Assembly: GCA_964458275.1 (NCBI GenBank)
Contig: CAYWIE010000020.1
Span: 1 to 40,189 of the forward strand
Source of the DNA: HGM04593 sp964458275
GTDB taxonomy: Bacteria > Bacteroidota > Bacteroidia > Bacteroidales > Bacteroidaceae
Direction: 5' to 3'
DNA length: 40,189 nt
Shown: piece by piece, positions 32,707 to 40,189 of the stretch
Numbering within the stretch: position 1 is the first letter of the stretch
Layout of the letters: each line of letters begins with the position of its first letter
Made by a program: the position numbers and the translations under genes
Notes under the pieces: generated by a model
What the model saw: only the letters and a program-made list of their open reading frames with translations
The model's database searches: none
What the model was told of the DNA's origin: nothing

Positions 32707-33560
32707 TTTCTTGTGAGATATTTTGATAAAAGATTTAATGTGAGAACAAATAATAAGAGGAACAGCGATGCTCCCCAGATAAGTTCCTGAAGATTGGGAT
32801 CGTTGAAGAACTCCCATATAAGCAGCGGTACGGCAGATATCGGCTTGTCGATTGCAAAACGGATGAACGAGCAACCGAGTGCAGTAAACATGAGCGGTGC
32901 TGTTTCTCCAATCACTCGTGATATGGCAAGCAATACACCTGTGAAGATTCCTCCAAATGCTGCGGGCAACTGTACCATCAGCATTACGCGGGCACGGTTC
33001 CCTCCGAGCGCAAGACCTGCCTCCTTGAGTGAAGCCGGAAGAATCTTCAAAGTCTCTTCGGTGGAACGGATAATAAGAGGAAGCATCATTGCAAACAGAG
33101 CTACGCTGCCTGCAATTGCCGAATAACCTTTCATCGGAACTACCACCCAAATGTAGGTTACGATACCTATAATCACAGAGGGGGTGCCTTGCAGCAGGTC
33201 GGTGAGATAACTTACAATCTGAACAAAGCGGTTCTTAGGGTTTTCAGCCAAAAAAGCGCCGCACAGGATACCTGTGGGAATGGCGAAGACTGCTGCCATG
33301 CCCAGCATAATCATCGTGCCGATAATTCCGTTTGCGATTCCGCCGGGAATAGGCTCGCCTGCCTCAATCGCTTTCATTGCTTTAAAGGCAGTTGGAGTAG
33401 GCTCGGTAAAGAAAGACCACGAAAGTTGGTCGTATCCACGCAGCAACACCTCTCCTAAAATTGCAAAAAGAGGTACTGCCGTGAGTGCTGCAAACAGACA
33501 GACGACCCACAACATCGCTCTATCCTTTGCTGTTCGATGTTTGATTCTTGTATTTGTCAT
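32694..33560 (-). CDS. pstA: Phosphate ABC transporter permease PstA
   Basis: A 288-residue inner-membrane permease with about six helices. The EAA-like coupling loop is SLKEAGLALGGNRARVMLMVQLP; DLLQGTPSVIIGIVTYIWVV and RVIGETAPLMFTAL are conserved PstA/PstC segments. It pairs with PstC to form the channel driven by PstB. It starts 60 nt after pstC, a gap unusually long for this operon and occupied by the dispersed repeat at 33581-33620. Confidence 0.95.
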   Translation of the reverse strand: MTNTRIKHRTAKDRAMLWVVCLFAALTAVPLFAILGEVLLRGYDQLSWSFFTEPTPTAFKAMKAIEAGEPIPGGIANGIIGTMIMLGMAAVFAIPTGILCGAFLAENPKNRFVQIVSYLTDLLQGTPSVIIGIVTYIWVVVPMKGYSAIAGSVALFAMMLPLIIRSTEETLKILPASLKEAGLALGGNRARVMLMVQLPAAFGGIFTGVLLAISRVIGETAPLMFTALGCSFIRFAIDKPISAVPLLIWEFFNDPNLQELIWGASLFLLLFVLTLNLLSKYLTRKWNL

Positions 33561-33580
33561 AGTTAAGGGTTGTTCTATAA

Positions 33581-33620
33581 AGGGAGGTTCTATAAATTAG
33601 TAATCTATAATTCTTTGCAG
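33581..33620 (-). repeat. Dispersed repeat copy A, between pstC and pstA
   Basis: These 40 bases match 39182-39221 at 36 positions and share their first 19 with 30-48 (reverse). On the transcript the ACCTCCCT end faces the pstA start codon, 20 nt away. A degenerate second start of the unit (AAGGGTTGTTCTATA) lies directly beside it at 33565-33579. Confidence 0.75.
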
Positions 33621-34478
33621 TTAAGATATTCTTGCTCGTTTAATCATCAATTTACCTATCATGTTGATTATAGCCGTAATCATGAACAGCACAAGACCGA
33701 TGGCAATCAGTGAAGAAAAACGCAAATCAGATGCCTCTCCGAACTGATTGGCGATGATGGATGCCATTGAGTTTCCTGTTGATGTAATTGAGTCGGGGAT
33801 GTTGTTGGTGTTGCCGATTAGTATCGTAACTGTCATCGTCTCACCCAATGCACGACCGACAGCCAATACATAGGATGAGAATATTCCCGAACCGGCAACT
33901 GGAAATATCACACGGCGAATCATCTCTGCACGTGTTGCCCCCAAACTGTATGCTCCCTCTTTCAAATCATTAGGTACCATCTTTATAAATTCGGCACTCA
34001 ACGATGCTGCGTAGGGTACAATCATAATTGCGAGCACTAACGATGCTGTCAATATGCCGGAACCCTGCGGTGATATGTCAAGAGCCATAATCAACGGGCG
34101 CAGTGTGTAGAACCCCCACAGACCATATATGATGGAGGGAATACCTGCCAACAGGTCGGTTACAGTACTTAATACCGAAGCAATCTTCGTTCCTTTGAAA
34201 TACTCTCCGACAAATAGAGCCACAGGTAGAGAGAACGGTATGCAAAAAATGAGAGCCAATAATGTGGTCATCAATGTTCCTGTAATGAATGGCAACGCTC
34301 CATACTGTTCTGTTCCTTCAGTGTAGCTCCACTCTTCAGAGGTGAGGAAGTGAAAAAAACCGAAACGTTCGAAAGCTTCGTATGCGTCAGTGACGAGGGC
34401 GTACACGACGCCCCCGCACACTAACGGCATTACTGATGCTGCCACGAACAATAGGACTTTGTATAGTTTATCGTTCAT
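33621..34478 (-). CDS. pstC: Phosphate ABC transporter permease PstC
   Basis: A 285-residue inner-membrane permease with about six helices. The coupling loop is DLKEGAYSLGATRAEMIRRVIFP; DLLAGIPSIIYGLWGFYTL and VGRALGETMTVTILIGN are conserved. A periplasmic loop after the first helix (FLTSEEWSYTEGTEQYGALPFI) is typical of PstC. It starts 12 nt after the pstS stop. Confidence 0.95.
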   Translation of the reverse strand: MNDKLYKVLLFVAASVMPLVCGGVVYALVTDAYEAFERFGFFHFLTSEEWSYTEGTEQYGALPFITGTLMTTLLALIFCIPFSLPVALFVGEYFKGTKIASVLSTVTDLLAGIPSIIYGLWGFYTLRPLIMALDISPQGSGILTASLVLAIMIVPYAASLSAEFIKMVPNDLKEGAYSLGATRAEMIRRVIFPVAGSGIFSSYVLAVGRALGETMTVTILIGNTNNIPDSITSTGNSMASIIANQFGEASDLRFSSLIAIGLVLFMITAIINMIGKLMIKRARIS

Positions 34479-34490
34479 AGTGTAATTTTG

Positions 34491-35555
34491 TTATTGCAAT
34501 ATTGCTTCACCGTTGTAAGTAACGCTCTTGAGATTTTCCATGCTCAACTCTTTTGCTTTTGCAGGCAGAGGAGCATAATGTACCTCTGATGTGATGCCTT
34601 GTGCTTCGTCCGAAAGGATGTACTTCAGCAAATCGAGTGTAGCGGCTGCCTGCTCGCGGCTACGGTCTGAATAGTTCTGCTCCTTGTAGATGATAATCCA
34701 TGTAAAGGTTGAGATTGGGTATGAACCGGAGGCATCAGAATTTGTGATTGAGGTACGTGTGTCGGCAGGTATTTCACCGGATGCTGCTGTCGAGATTGTA
34801 GCTGATGACGGCGATATGAACTCTCCTTTTCGGTTTTGTACTTGTGCGTAAGGAATCTTCTGTGCAAAGGCATACTCCGAACCTACATAACCGATTGTGT
34901 TCTTCGTCTGTTTGATTACACCTGCTACACCTGGATTACCTTTTGCTGCTTGTCCCGAAGGAAAATTTACCGATTTGCCGGCGCCATATTTCGCTGCCCA
35001 CATGGGACTTGCCTTTGTGAGGTAGTCGGTAAATACGAATGTTGTACCGGAACCGTCCGAACGGTATACAGGGATGATGGGCTCTTCGGGGAGTTTCACG
35101 CCGGGATTAAGCTCTGTCAAACGGGCGTCGTTCCACATCTTTACTTCGCCTGCAAAAATATCGGCAATGAGTTCGCCTGTAAGTTTCAGCTCTTTTACTC
35201 CATCGAGGTTGTAGGCTACAACCACTGCTCCCATACAGGTAGGAATGTGTACAACCGGAGCCATCTCTGCCATCTCCTTATCCGAGAGGAAAGCGTCGCT
35301 GCCTGCAAAATCCACAATCTTGTCGCGCAGATTGCGCACACCTCCACCTGAACCGATGCCACCGTATGCTACGGCATCGCCATTTACTCCGGAAAACTGC
35401 TCGAAAACCACGTTGTAGAATGGAAGTGGAAATGTTGCGCCTGCGCCCGAAAGTTCCTGTGCCTTGTGGCTGCTTTCTGCTGTATTGCTGTTTCCGCAAG
35501 ATGCAAATACCATTGCGACCAATAAAATAATTGCTGATGTAATAATCTTTTTCAT
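34491..35555 (-). CDS. pstS: Phosphate-binding lipoprotein PstS
   Basis: A 354-residue periplasmic phosphate-binding protein anchored as a lipoprotein: the signal peptide ends in the lipobox FASC with Cys20. The phosphate-binding signatures GAGATFPLPFYNVVFEQF, GSGGGVRNLRDKIVDFAGSDAFL and YRSDGSGTTFVFTDYL are intact. It delivers phosphate to PstCA. It lies 20 nt after the porin gene, so the five genes probably form one operon. Confidence 0.95.
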   Translation of the reverse strand: MKKIITSAIILLVAMVFASCGNSNTAESSHKAQELSGAGATFPLPFYNVVFEQFSGVNGDAVAYGGIGSGGGVRNLRDKIVDFAGSDAFLSDKEMAEMAPVVHIPTCMGAVVVAYNLDGVKELKLTGELIADIFAGEVKMWNDARLTELNPGVKLPEEPIIPVYRSDGSGTTFVFTDYLTKASPMWAAKYGAGKSVNFPSGQAAKGNPGVAGVIKQTKNTIGYVGSEYAFAQKIPYAQVQNRKGEFISPSSATISTAASGEIPADTRTSITNSDASGSYPISTFTWIIIYKEQNYSDRSREQAAATLDLLKYILSDEAQGITSEVHYAPLPAKAKELSMENLKSVTYNGEAILQ

Positions 35556-35575
35556 TGTTGGGTTAATTTATAGTA

Positions 35576-36556
35576 TTAGAAACCAAAGTAACAATTTATG
35601 TATGCCGAGTAGTTTTCATCTCTGCCCTCTGCCTTAGGCATACCCATTCTGAAGTTAGGAGCAATTTTTACATATTTGCAAACCTTGAATTGTGCACCGA
35701 GTATGGCTGCTGATTCGTCCTTTGATTCGTTCCAGTCATTTTTAGAATCAAGGTCATCGAATCGGGCATACAGGTCTGTCTTTTCAGACAATCTGACCGA
35801 TGTGTATACAGAGTAACCATATTGGTCTGCATCTGTTTTGTTTGATGCATTCCACATGTAATTGTACTCGGCTCCCAATGCGAACTTACCGTTCTTGTAG
35901 CCGGCAAAGGCTGCAAAGTTCTTTATATCTGCATTGTTGTCGTTGCTGCCCTCATTAATGCCACCGTACAAGCGAATCTGGAAACCTTTGACAGGTGTCA
36001 ATGTGGTTCCGATGCCATAATTCATTCCATCGTTTTTCTGAATTTTCTTGTATCCTTCACCGTTGACGATAATGGCATCAGCCGAAATCCAGTCTGCAAA
36101 TTTGTACGCAACCGATAATCCTAAATCGGCGCTGCTTCCGAATTTATACTGATCCTGGAATGATTTCATAATGTAGCGGTTGCCCCAGAATTTTTCTTGA
36201 AAGTTGAATTGTGTGGTAGAGATAATACCTCCGTTTAAAGTCAGTTTATCCTTTTTCCAACTGACCATAGCGTTTTTAATATAGGCGATGCGCTGATAAT
36301 CTGATACATCGTTTGATTTGCCGATGTCCATTACTCCTTTCACGGAAAGCCCGTCTGCGAGCTTGTATTCATATCCAAGATAACTGCGCTCCAACTCAAA
36401 ACCCCGGTCATCGTTTTCGGCACCGAAGCCTGTGTGGAAATTACCGAACATTTGTACAATAGCTTTGCCTTTGGGCTCCTCAGTCTTACTGCTCTGTGCT
36501 TGTGCTGTGATACCGATGCAGGCTATAATTCCTGCCAAAATCATTTTTGTTTTCAT
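35576..36556 (-). CDS. OprO/OprP-like outer-membrane porin, probably for phosphate
   Basis: A 326-residue outer-membrane beta-barrel porin. The signal peptide is MKTKMILAGIIACIGITAQAQ; alternating aromatic strands follow and the C-terminal residue is Phe (INCYFGF), the usual sorting signal. ATG 36556 (or 36562) is chosen: an upstream in-frame ATG at 36658 lies before the likely transcription start near 36580 and would bury the signal peptide. Being first in the pst operon, it probably admits phosphate or polyphosphate; specificity is inferred from context. Confidence 0.85.
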   Translation of the reverse strand: MKTKMILAGIIACIGITAQAQSSKTEEPKGKAIVQMFGNFHTGFGAENDDRGFELERSYLGYEYKLADGLSVKGVMDIGKSNDVSDYQRIAYIKNAMVSWKKDKLTLNGGIISTTQFNFQEKFWGNRYIMKSFQDQYKFGSSADLGLSVAYKFADWISADAIIVNGEGYKKIQKNDGMNYGIGTTLTPVKGFQIRLYGGINEGSNDNNADIKNFAAFAGYKNGKFALGAEYNYMWNASNKTDADQYGYSVYTSVRLSEKTDLYARFDDLDSKNDWNESKDESAAILGAQFKVCKYVKIAPNFRMGMPKAEGRDENYSAYINCYFGF

Positions 36557-36585
36557 TGTCATTTGTGTTTTAAAATTTGACACTG

Positions 36586-36593
36586 CAAAAGTA
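36586..36593 (-). promoter_or_regulatory. -7 element of the porin-pst operon
   Basis: The minus strand reads TACTTTTG, an exact TAnnTTTG match, 29 nt upstream of the chosen porin start. No TTTG lies at the right -33 distance, consistent with a promoter that needs an activator such as the adjacent response regulator (inference). Confidence 0.5.
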
Positions 36594-36622
36594 TCGGCAA
36601 ATAGTTTCAAGAATATTTCAAA

Positions 36623-36666
36623 AATGTTAGCCTTCTGTGAAATGCTGACGGCGGACAAAATGTTAC
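36623..36666. promoter_or_regulatory. Candidate response-regulator sites in the pst/regulator intergenic region
   Basis: AATGTTAG (36623), AATGCTGA (36641) and AATGTTAC (36659) recur at exact 18-bp intervals just upstream of the porin -7 box. TGTTA at 36625 and TGTGA at 36636 are also 11 bp apart, the half-site spacing of enteric Pho boxes. Either could be a binding site; no direct proof. Confidence 0.3.
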
Positions 36667-36715
36667 ATTTTTATTAAATCTCGCCCGGCGTATTCATTCG
36701 TTCGTCTAATCTCCG

Positions 36716-36723
36716 TATTTTTG
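36716..36723 (+). promoter_or_regulatory. -7 element of the two-component operon
   Basis: TATTTTTG matches TAnnTTTG exactly, 23 nt upstream of the response-regulator start. The -33 position is not a clear TTTG. Confidence 0.5.
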
Positions 36724-36746
36724 CGCTTGAATGATTATGTAGTTTT

Positions 36747-37445
36747 ATGGAAACAAACCGTATATTAATAGTCGATGACGAAGAGACACTATGCGAGGTT
36801 CTGAAACTTAATCTCGAAAATGAGGGCTATGATGTGGATATAGCTTTCAGTGCGGAACAGGCGTTAGAATATAACCTTAAAGAGTATTCGCTCATTCTGC
36901 TCGATATTATGATGGGCGAAATCAGTGGTATAAAAATGGCAAGGATGTTGAAAGCCGATATTGAGACTGCGGATATTCCCATCATATTCTGCACGGCTCG
37001 CGATACAGAGGATGACATGGTTATGGGACTTAATCTTGGCGCAGACGACTATATTATGAAGCCATACACTATCCGCAATGTGATTGCCCGTGTCAAGAGT
37101 GTATTACGGCGTTCATCCGCAGTGAAAGTTGCGAATTATCCCGTTAGAAAAACAAATGTCTTGCAGGTGGAGGGGTTGAAGGTTGATTTGGAATTCAGAC
37201 GTTGTACGGTGGACGACGAGGAGGTGAAACTTGCCCGTAAGGAGTTTGAACTGTTGGTGTACCTTCTGTCGCATCGTGGAAAAATCTGTTCGCGCGAACA
37301 GATTCTAAGCCGTGTGTGGAGCGACGAGGTTGTTGTATTGGACCGTACTATAGATGTCAATATCAATCGTCTGCGTTCAAAATTAGGTGCATATGGTTCT
37401 TACATTGTAACCCGTTCGGGATTTGGCTATGGCTTCAGAGATTAA
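36747..37445 (+). CDS. OmpR/PhoB-type response regulator
   Basis: A 232-residue DNA-binding regulator. The receiver domain (1-120) has D10/D11, phospho-acceptor D53 (LLDIMMGE), T83 and K105 (IMKPY). The winged-helix effector (about 135-230) has KLARKEFELLVYLLSHRGKICSREQIL and VDVNINRLRSKLG-like recognition segments and ends GFGYGFRD. Divergent placement from the porin-pst operon suggests a PhoB role in phosphate starvation. Overlaps the kinase gene by 17 nt. Confidence 0.93.
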   Translation: METNRILIVDDEETLCEVLKLNLENEGYDVDIAFSAEQALEYNLKEYSLILLDIMMGEISGIKMARMLKADIETADIPIIFCTARDTEDDMVMGLNLGADDYIMKPYTIRNVIARVKSVLRRSSAVKVANYPVRKTNVLQVEGLKVDLEFRRCTVDDEEVKLARKEFELLVYLLSHRGKICSREQILSRVWSDEVVVLDRTIDVNINRLRSKLGAYGSYIVTRSGFGYGFRD

Positions 37446-38718
37446 AATATCATTCCACAAACAGCTGTTCTTGATGTTGCTTGCCTTTTCGTGGGCAATT
37501 GTATTTTGTTTTGTAGGATTCCAATATCTACGGGAGAAAGAGTACAAATCCGAGTTCTTGAATGCTCAACTTCAGCTCTATAACCGACATTTGCTCGAAA
37601 TCGTAGAAAACGGGCTTCCATATGAGGATTACATTGTTACACACGACAAGCCTTTTGATGAGTTACGAATCTCTATTATTGCGCTTTCCGGTGCTGTGGT
37701 TTTCGATAATACCATTTCGCTTGATTCGCTTGATAATCATCGCGGTCGTCCGGAAATTGCAGGTGCTTTGGCTGATGGTGAGGGGTATAATATAGGAAGA
37801 CAATCAACAAGTGATGGCAGAGAATATTTCTATTCTGCCACACGTGGCGATAGGGTTATCGTACGCACGGCTATTCCATATTCCAATACGTTGCACGACC
37901 TTCTTGCTGCCGACTGGTCGTTTCTTGTGGTTATGATTTCTATAAGTATTGCCGTGAGCATATTGGCATACTTTACTACTCGCAAGCTCGGTAGGGACAT
38001 CGAGCGGGTGAATCTCTATGAGGCAGAGCAGGAGAAGAACCGTCTGAAGCGTCAGCTTACAAACAATATCAACCATGAACTGAAAACTCCGGTAGCCTCT
38101 ATTCAGGTCTGTCTCGAAACGTTGTTGTCTGGGATAAGCCTGAGCGATGAGAAACGACAGGATTTGATTGAACGTTGTTATATGCATAACGAGCGTTTGC
38201 GTCGTCTGTTGAATGATGTGTCGCTTATCACCCGGATGGAGGATGGCGGGCAACTGATTAACAAAGAAAAGGTCGTTGTAAACAATATTATAAATGAGAT
38301 AGCCGAGGAATTGGAGGTTATGCCGGAGGAGGAGCGTTTGATGTTGCACGCCGATTTTCGTGATGAAGTCGTGATTGACGGCAATACATCATTGATAGGC
38401 TCTATATTTAGCAACCTTACGGAAAATGCCATCGCCTATTCCGAGGGAAAAAATGTCTATATTACGCTGCTCGAAAATAGTGATGCGCTGTGTCGCATAC
38501 GTTTCGAGGATGACGGAAAAGGTGTCCGACCTGAACAGTTGCAGCACTTGTTTGAGAGGTTTTATCGTGTTGATAAGGGACGTTCACGTAAAAAAGGCGG
38601 TACCGGACTAGGACTTGCCGTCGTCAAGCATGCTGTTCAGTTTCACGGTGGCACAATTATTGCCGCGAACCGTCCTGATGGAGGTTTACGCTTTGATTTC
38701 TCTCTAAGAAAGTTTTGA
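37429..38718 (+). CDS. PhoR-like sensor histidine kinase
   Basis: A 429-residue inner-membrane kinase. Two membrane helices (about 10-30 and 162-182) enclose an extracytoplasmic domain of about 130 residues, unlike E. coli PhoR, which has almost none. HisKA has H216 in NINHELKTP; the ATPase domain has N box NLTENAIAYS, G1 DDGKGV, F box FERFYRVD and G2 GGTGLGLAVVK. ATG 37429 is preferred; TTG 37423 is in frame. Very likely the partner of the preceding regulator. It ends 21 nt before the converging DUF4405 gene. Confidence 0.93.
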   Translation: MASEIKISFHKQLFLMLLAFSWAIVFCFVGFQYLREKEYKSEFLNAQLQLYNRHLLEIVENGLPYEDYIVTHDKPFDELRISIIALSGAVVFDNTISLDSLDNHRGRPEIAGALADGEGYNIGRQSTSDGREYFYSATRGDRVIVRTAIPYSNTLHDLLAADWSFLVVMISISIAVSILAYFTTRKLGRDIERVNLYEAEQEKNRLKRQLTNNINHELKTPVASIQVCLETLLSGISLSDEKRQDLIERCYMHNERLRRLLNDVSLITRMEDGGQLINKEKVVVNNIINEIAEELEVMPEEERLMLHADFRDEVVIDGNTSLIGSIFSNLTENAIAYSEGKNVYITLLENSDALCRIRFEDDGKGVRPEQLQHLFERFYRVDKGRSRKKGGTGLGLAVVKHAVQFHGGTIIAANRPDGGLRFDFSLRKF

Positions 38719-38739
38719 AACTCCCAAAGGTGATAGCGT

Positions 38740-39168
38740 TTATCGGGCAAAAAGGTTTCTGAAGATTTTCCATCTCTTCAAGAAATGCAATCCTCCCGTA
38801 ACCCCGAAAAGCAAGCCGATGATGTAATGTACAAACCCCATCGTTGAACCTTGTCCATCTATGAGTATCAGAAGAAGAATGCCTGTTACGGATGTTGCAA
38901 GGAATACTATTGTCGTAAGTATAGTTAATTTGCTCTTTGTTGCGAACTTGTTTTTATCGAATAGCGAACTATACCATCTCCAATGTTGCTTGATATGTGT
39001 AGTTGCAACTATTAGGAAAACAACATTGACAAAGGTGTGTATCATAGACCATAAGTGCCATATTTCATGTGTCTGGAAATCATTGGCGTAGTGAATCTGA
39101 ATACCGGTGAATAAGGATAATGCAAATAGTATCGCCATAGATAGGTCTATTTTGAGTATCGGTTTCAT
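38740..39168 (-). CDS. DUF4405-type small membrane protein, possible haem-binding
   Basis: A 142-residue protein with four predicted membrane helices, fitting the DUF4405 pattern found in Bacteroidetes (N-terminal DLSMAILFALSLFTGIQIHY). Histidines H26, H34, H38, H44, H58 and H62, plus FVHY and GLHF in the last helix, sit in or next to helices as in b-type cytochromes, so haem binding is plausible but unproven. ATG 39168 (MKPILKIDLSM) is chosen; the open frame from 39240 runs through the dispersed repeat. Function unknown. Confidence 0.75.
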   Translation of the reverse strand: MKPILKIDLSMAILFALSLFTGIQIHYANDFQTHEIWHLWSMIHTFVNVVFLIVATTHIKQHWRWYSSLFDKNKFATKSKLTILTTIVFLATSVTGILLLILIDGQGSTMGFVHYIIGLLFGVTGGLHFLKRWKIFRNLFAR

Positions 39169-39181
39169 GGGCTTATTCTTG

Positions 39182-39221
39182 AGGGAGGTCCTATAAAATA
39201 GTAATCTGTAATTCTTAGCAG
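39182..39221 (-). repeat. Dispersed repeat copy B, upstream of the DUF4405 gene
   Basis: Matches 33581-33620 at 36 of 40 bases. As with copy A, the ACCTCCCT end faces a minus-strand start codon, here 13 nt away. Confidence 0.75.
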
Positions 39222-39260
39222 GGTGGATTCCTGTTGTCAAGCAATGCTTCTATATACACA

Positions 39261-39294
39261 ACAAAGAGTTCGCACATAGTGGCGAACTCTTTGT
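39261..39294 (-). terminator. Terminator of the aldolase gene
   Basis: ACAAAGAGTTCGC (39261-39273) pairs perfectly with GCGAACTCTTTGT (39282-39294) around an 8-nt loop, 19 nt after the aldolase stop. Confidence 0.75.
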
Positions 39295-39313
39295 ATATAT
39301 TGCTTGAACTCGA

Positions 39314-40189
39314 TTATTCAGCAAGCTTGTTGTCAGAACCGAGTACGTTCACAATCTTGTGGATGTACTGTTTCTTCATGTTCTCGCGAGCGGGACCGAG
39401 ATACTTTCTGGGGTCGAACTCTGCGGGCTGTGTTGCAAATACCTCGCGAACAGCAGCTGTCATAGCGAGACGGCTGTCGCTGTCGATGTTGATTTTGCAA
39501 ACTGCCAAAGATGCAGCCTTGCGCAGTTCCTCTTCGGGGATACCGATAGCATCTTTCAATGCACCGCCGTATTTGTTGATTGTCTCAACCTCTTCCTGGG
39601 GAACTGAAGATGAACCGTGGAGAACGATGGGGAATCCGGGGAGCTCCTTCATACAGCCTTCGAGTACGTCGAATGCCAAGGGGGGAGGTACAAGTACACC
39701 CTTCTCGTTGCGTGTGCACTGTTCGGGTTTGAACTTGTTTGCACCGTGTGATGTACCGATTGAGATAGCCAAGCTGTCGCAACCAGTCTTTGTTACGAAG
39801 TCAACAACCTCTTCGGGGCGTGTGTATGTGTGGTGTTCAGCAACTACGTCGTCCTCAACACCTGCGAGGATACCGAGCTCACCTTCAACTGTTACATCAT
39901 ATTTGTGTGCATACTCTACAACCTGCTTTGTAAGAGCAACGTTCTCCTCGTAGGGGAGGTGTGAACCGTCGATCATTACTGATGAGAAGCCCATGTCGAT
40001 GCAAGATTTGCAAAGTTCGAATGAGTTACCGTGGTCGAGGTGAAGAACGATTTCGGGGTGTGCGCAACCGAGCTCTTTTGCATACTCAACAGCACCTTCT
40101 GCCATGTAGCGGAGAAGTGTCTGGTTTGCATACTTGCGAGCACCGCTTGATACCTGGAGGATTACAGGAGACTTTGTCTCTACTGCTGC
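39314..40189 (-). CDS. fba: Class II fructose-bisphosphate aldolase (partial, N-terminus beyond window)
   Basis: The last 291 residues of a Zn-dependent aldolase that splits fructose 1,6-bisphosphate in glycolysis. The frame stays open to the window end (AAVETKSPVILQVSSGARKYANQT...), so the ATG at 40105 is internal. Zn and substrate motifs are LHLDHGNSFE, VEGELGILAG, ISIGTSHGANKF, VLHGSSSVP and CKINIDSDSR. About 40 N-terminal residues are missing compared with the usual 330 or so. Confidence 0.95.
   Translation of the reverse strand, partial: AAVETKSPVILQVSSGARKYANQTLLRYMAEGAVEYAKELGCAHPEIVLHLDHGNSFELCKSCIDMGFSSVMIDGSHLPYEENVALTKQVVEYAHKYDVTVEGELGILAGVEDDVVAEHHTYTRPEEVVDFVTKTGCDSLAISIGTSHGANKFKPEQCTRNEKGVLVPPPLAFDVLEGCMKELPGFPIVLHGSSSVPQEEVETINKYGGALKDAIGIPEEELRKAASLAVCKINIDSDSRLAMTAAVREVFATQPAEFDPRKYLGPARENMKKQYIHKIVNVLGSDNKLAE

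Noticed and set aside
31939..33150. 403-residue version of PstB
   Set aside because: The first 148 residues are out-of-frame pstA and have no family character; the real start is ATG 32706.
35576..36658. 360-residue version of the porin
   Set aside because: The extra 34 residues lie before the likely transcription start and hide the signal peptide; ATG 36556 or 36562 fits better.
1..40189. CRISPR arrays, tRNA or rRNA genes, insertion sequences, phage genes or toxin-antitoxin pairs
   Set aside because: I looked for these and saw no regular spaced repeats, cloverleaf genes, transposases or recombinases; small RNA genes without strong motifs could still be missed by eye.

Overview
The window looks like a chromosomal segment of a Bacteroidales bacterium (Bacteroides/Prevotella-like gut lineage; genus not resolvable from sequence alone). 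The evidence is the set of protein families (CarboxypepD_reg-like/TonB-dependent receptor, short TenI-like protein, DUF4405, GH2 and GH36 enzymes with signal peptides, class II lysyl-tRNA synthetase with a C-terminal extension) and repeated matches to the Bacteroidetes primary promoter (-33 TTTG, about 20 nt, -7 TAnnTTTG). I see no rRNA, tRNA, CRISPR array, transposase, integrase or phage gene.

Layout. 1-2800: a TonB-dependent outer-membrane receptor on the minus strand, ending at a 24-bp perfect hairpin. 2880-6380: a plus-strand run efp - glycosyltransferase - radC - DUF59 - lpxH-like. 6438-9516 (minus): a small lipoprotein and a membrane pyrophosphatase. 9874-11635 (plus): phenylacetate-CoA-ligase-type enzyme plus a double-ACT protein. 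11709-22085 (minus): eight tightly spaced genes, valS - coiled-coil membrane protein - UDP-glucuronate decarboxylase - lysS - gpsA - pgi - HAD phosphatase - prmC, ending at a 58-bp perfect palindrome shared with the converging ACT gene. 22197-27858: mazG, a GH2 glycosidase, hpt and a GH36-type alpha-galactosidase. 27945-31710 (minus): a thiamine operon led by a TPP riboswitch: thiD - thiE - thi4 - tenI/thiE-like - AlkD-like HEAT-repeat protein. 31939-36556 (minus): a phosphate operon in transcription order porin - pstS - pstC - pstA - pstB, divergent from a PhoB/PhoR-like two-component pair (36747-38718). 38740-39168: a small DUF4405 membrane protein. 39314-40189: a class II fructose-bisphosphate aldolase whose N-terminus is cut by the window edge.

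How the parts work together. Phosphate uptake is the clearest module: an outer-membrane porin, a lipoprotein phosphate binder and the ABC transporter sit opposite the likely sensor/regulator pair, with both promoters in one 190-bp intergenic region. The thiamine module makes the pyrimidine diphosphate (ThiD) and thiazole (Thi4) halves and joins them (ThiE) under TPP control; its Thi4 has His where yeast Thi4 has the sacrificial Cys, so it is probably a sulfide-using, multiple-turnover type. Its riboswitch is followed by a hairpin that covers the thiD start codon, which suggests translational control.

Most genes are ordinary housekeeping. The less ordinary signals are the thiamine operon (Thi4, start-codon hairpin, duplicated promoter, coupled AlkD-like gene), a dispersed repeat of about 40 bp found next to pstA and the DUF4405 gene with a shorter third copy, and several long perfect hairpins at converging gene ends.
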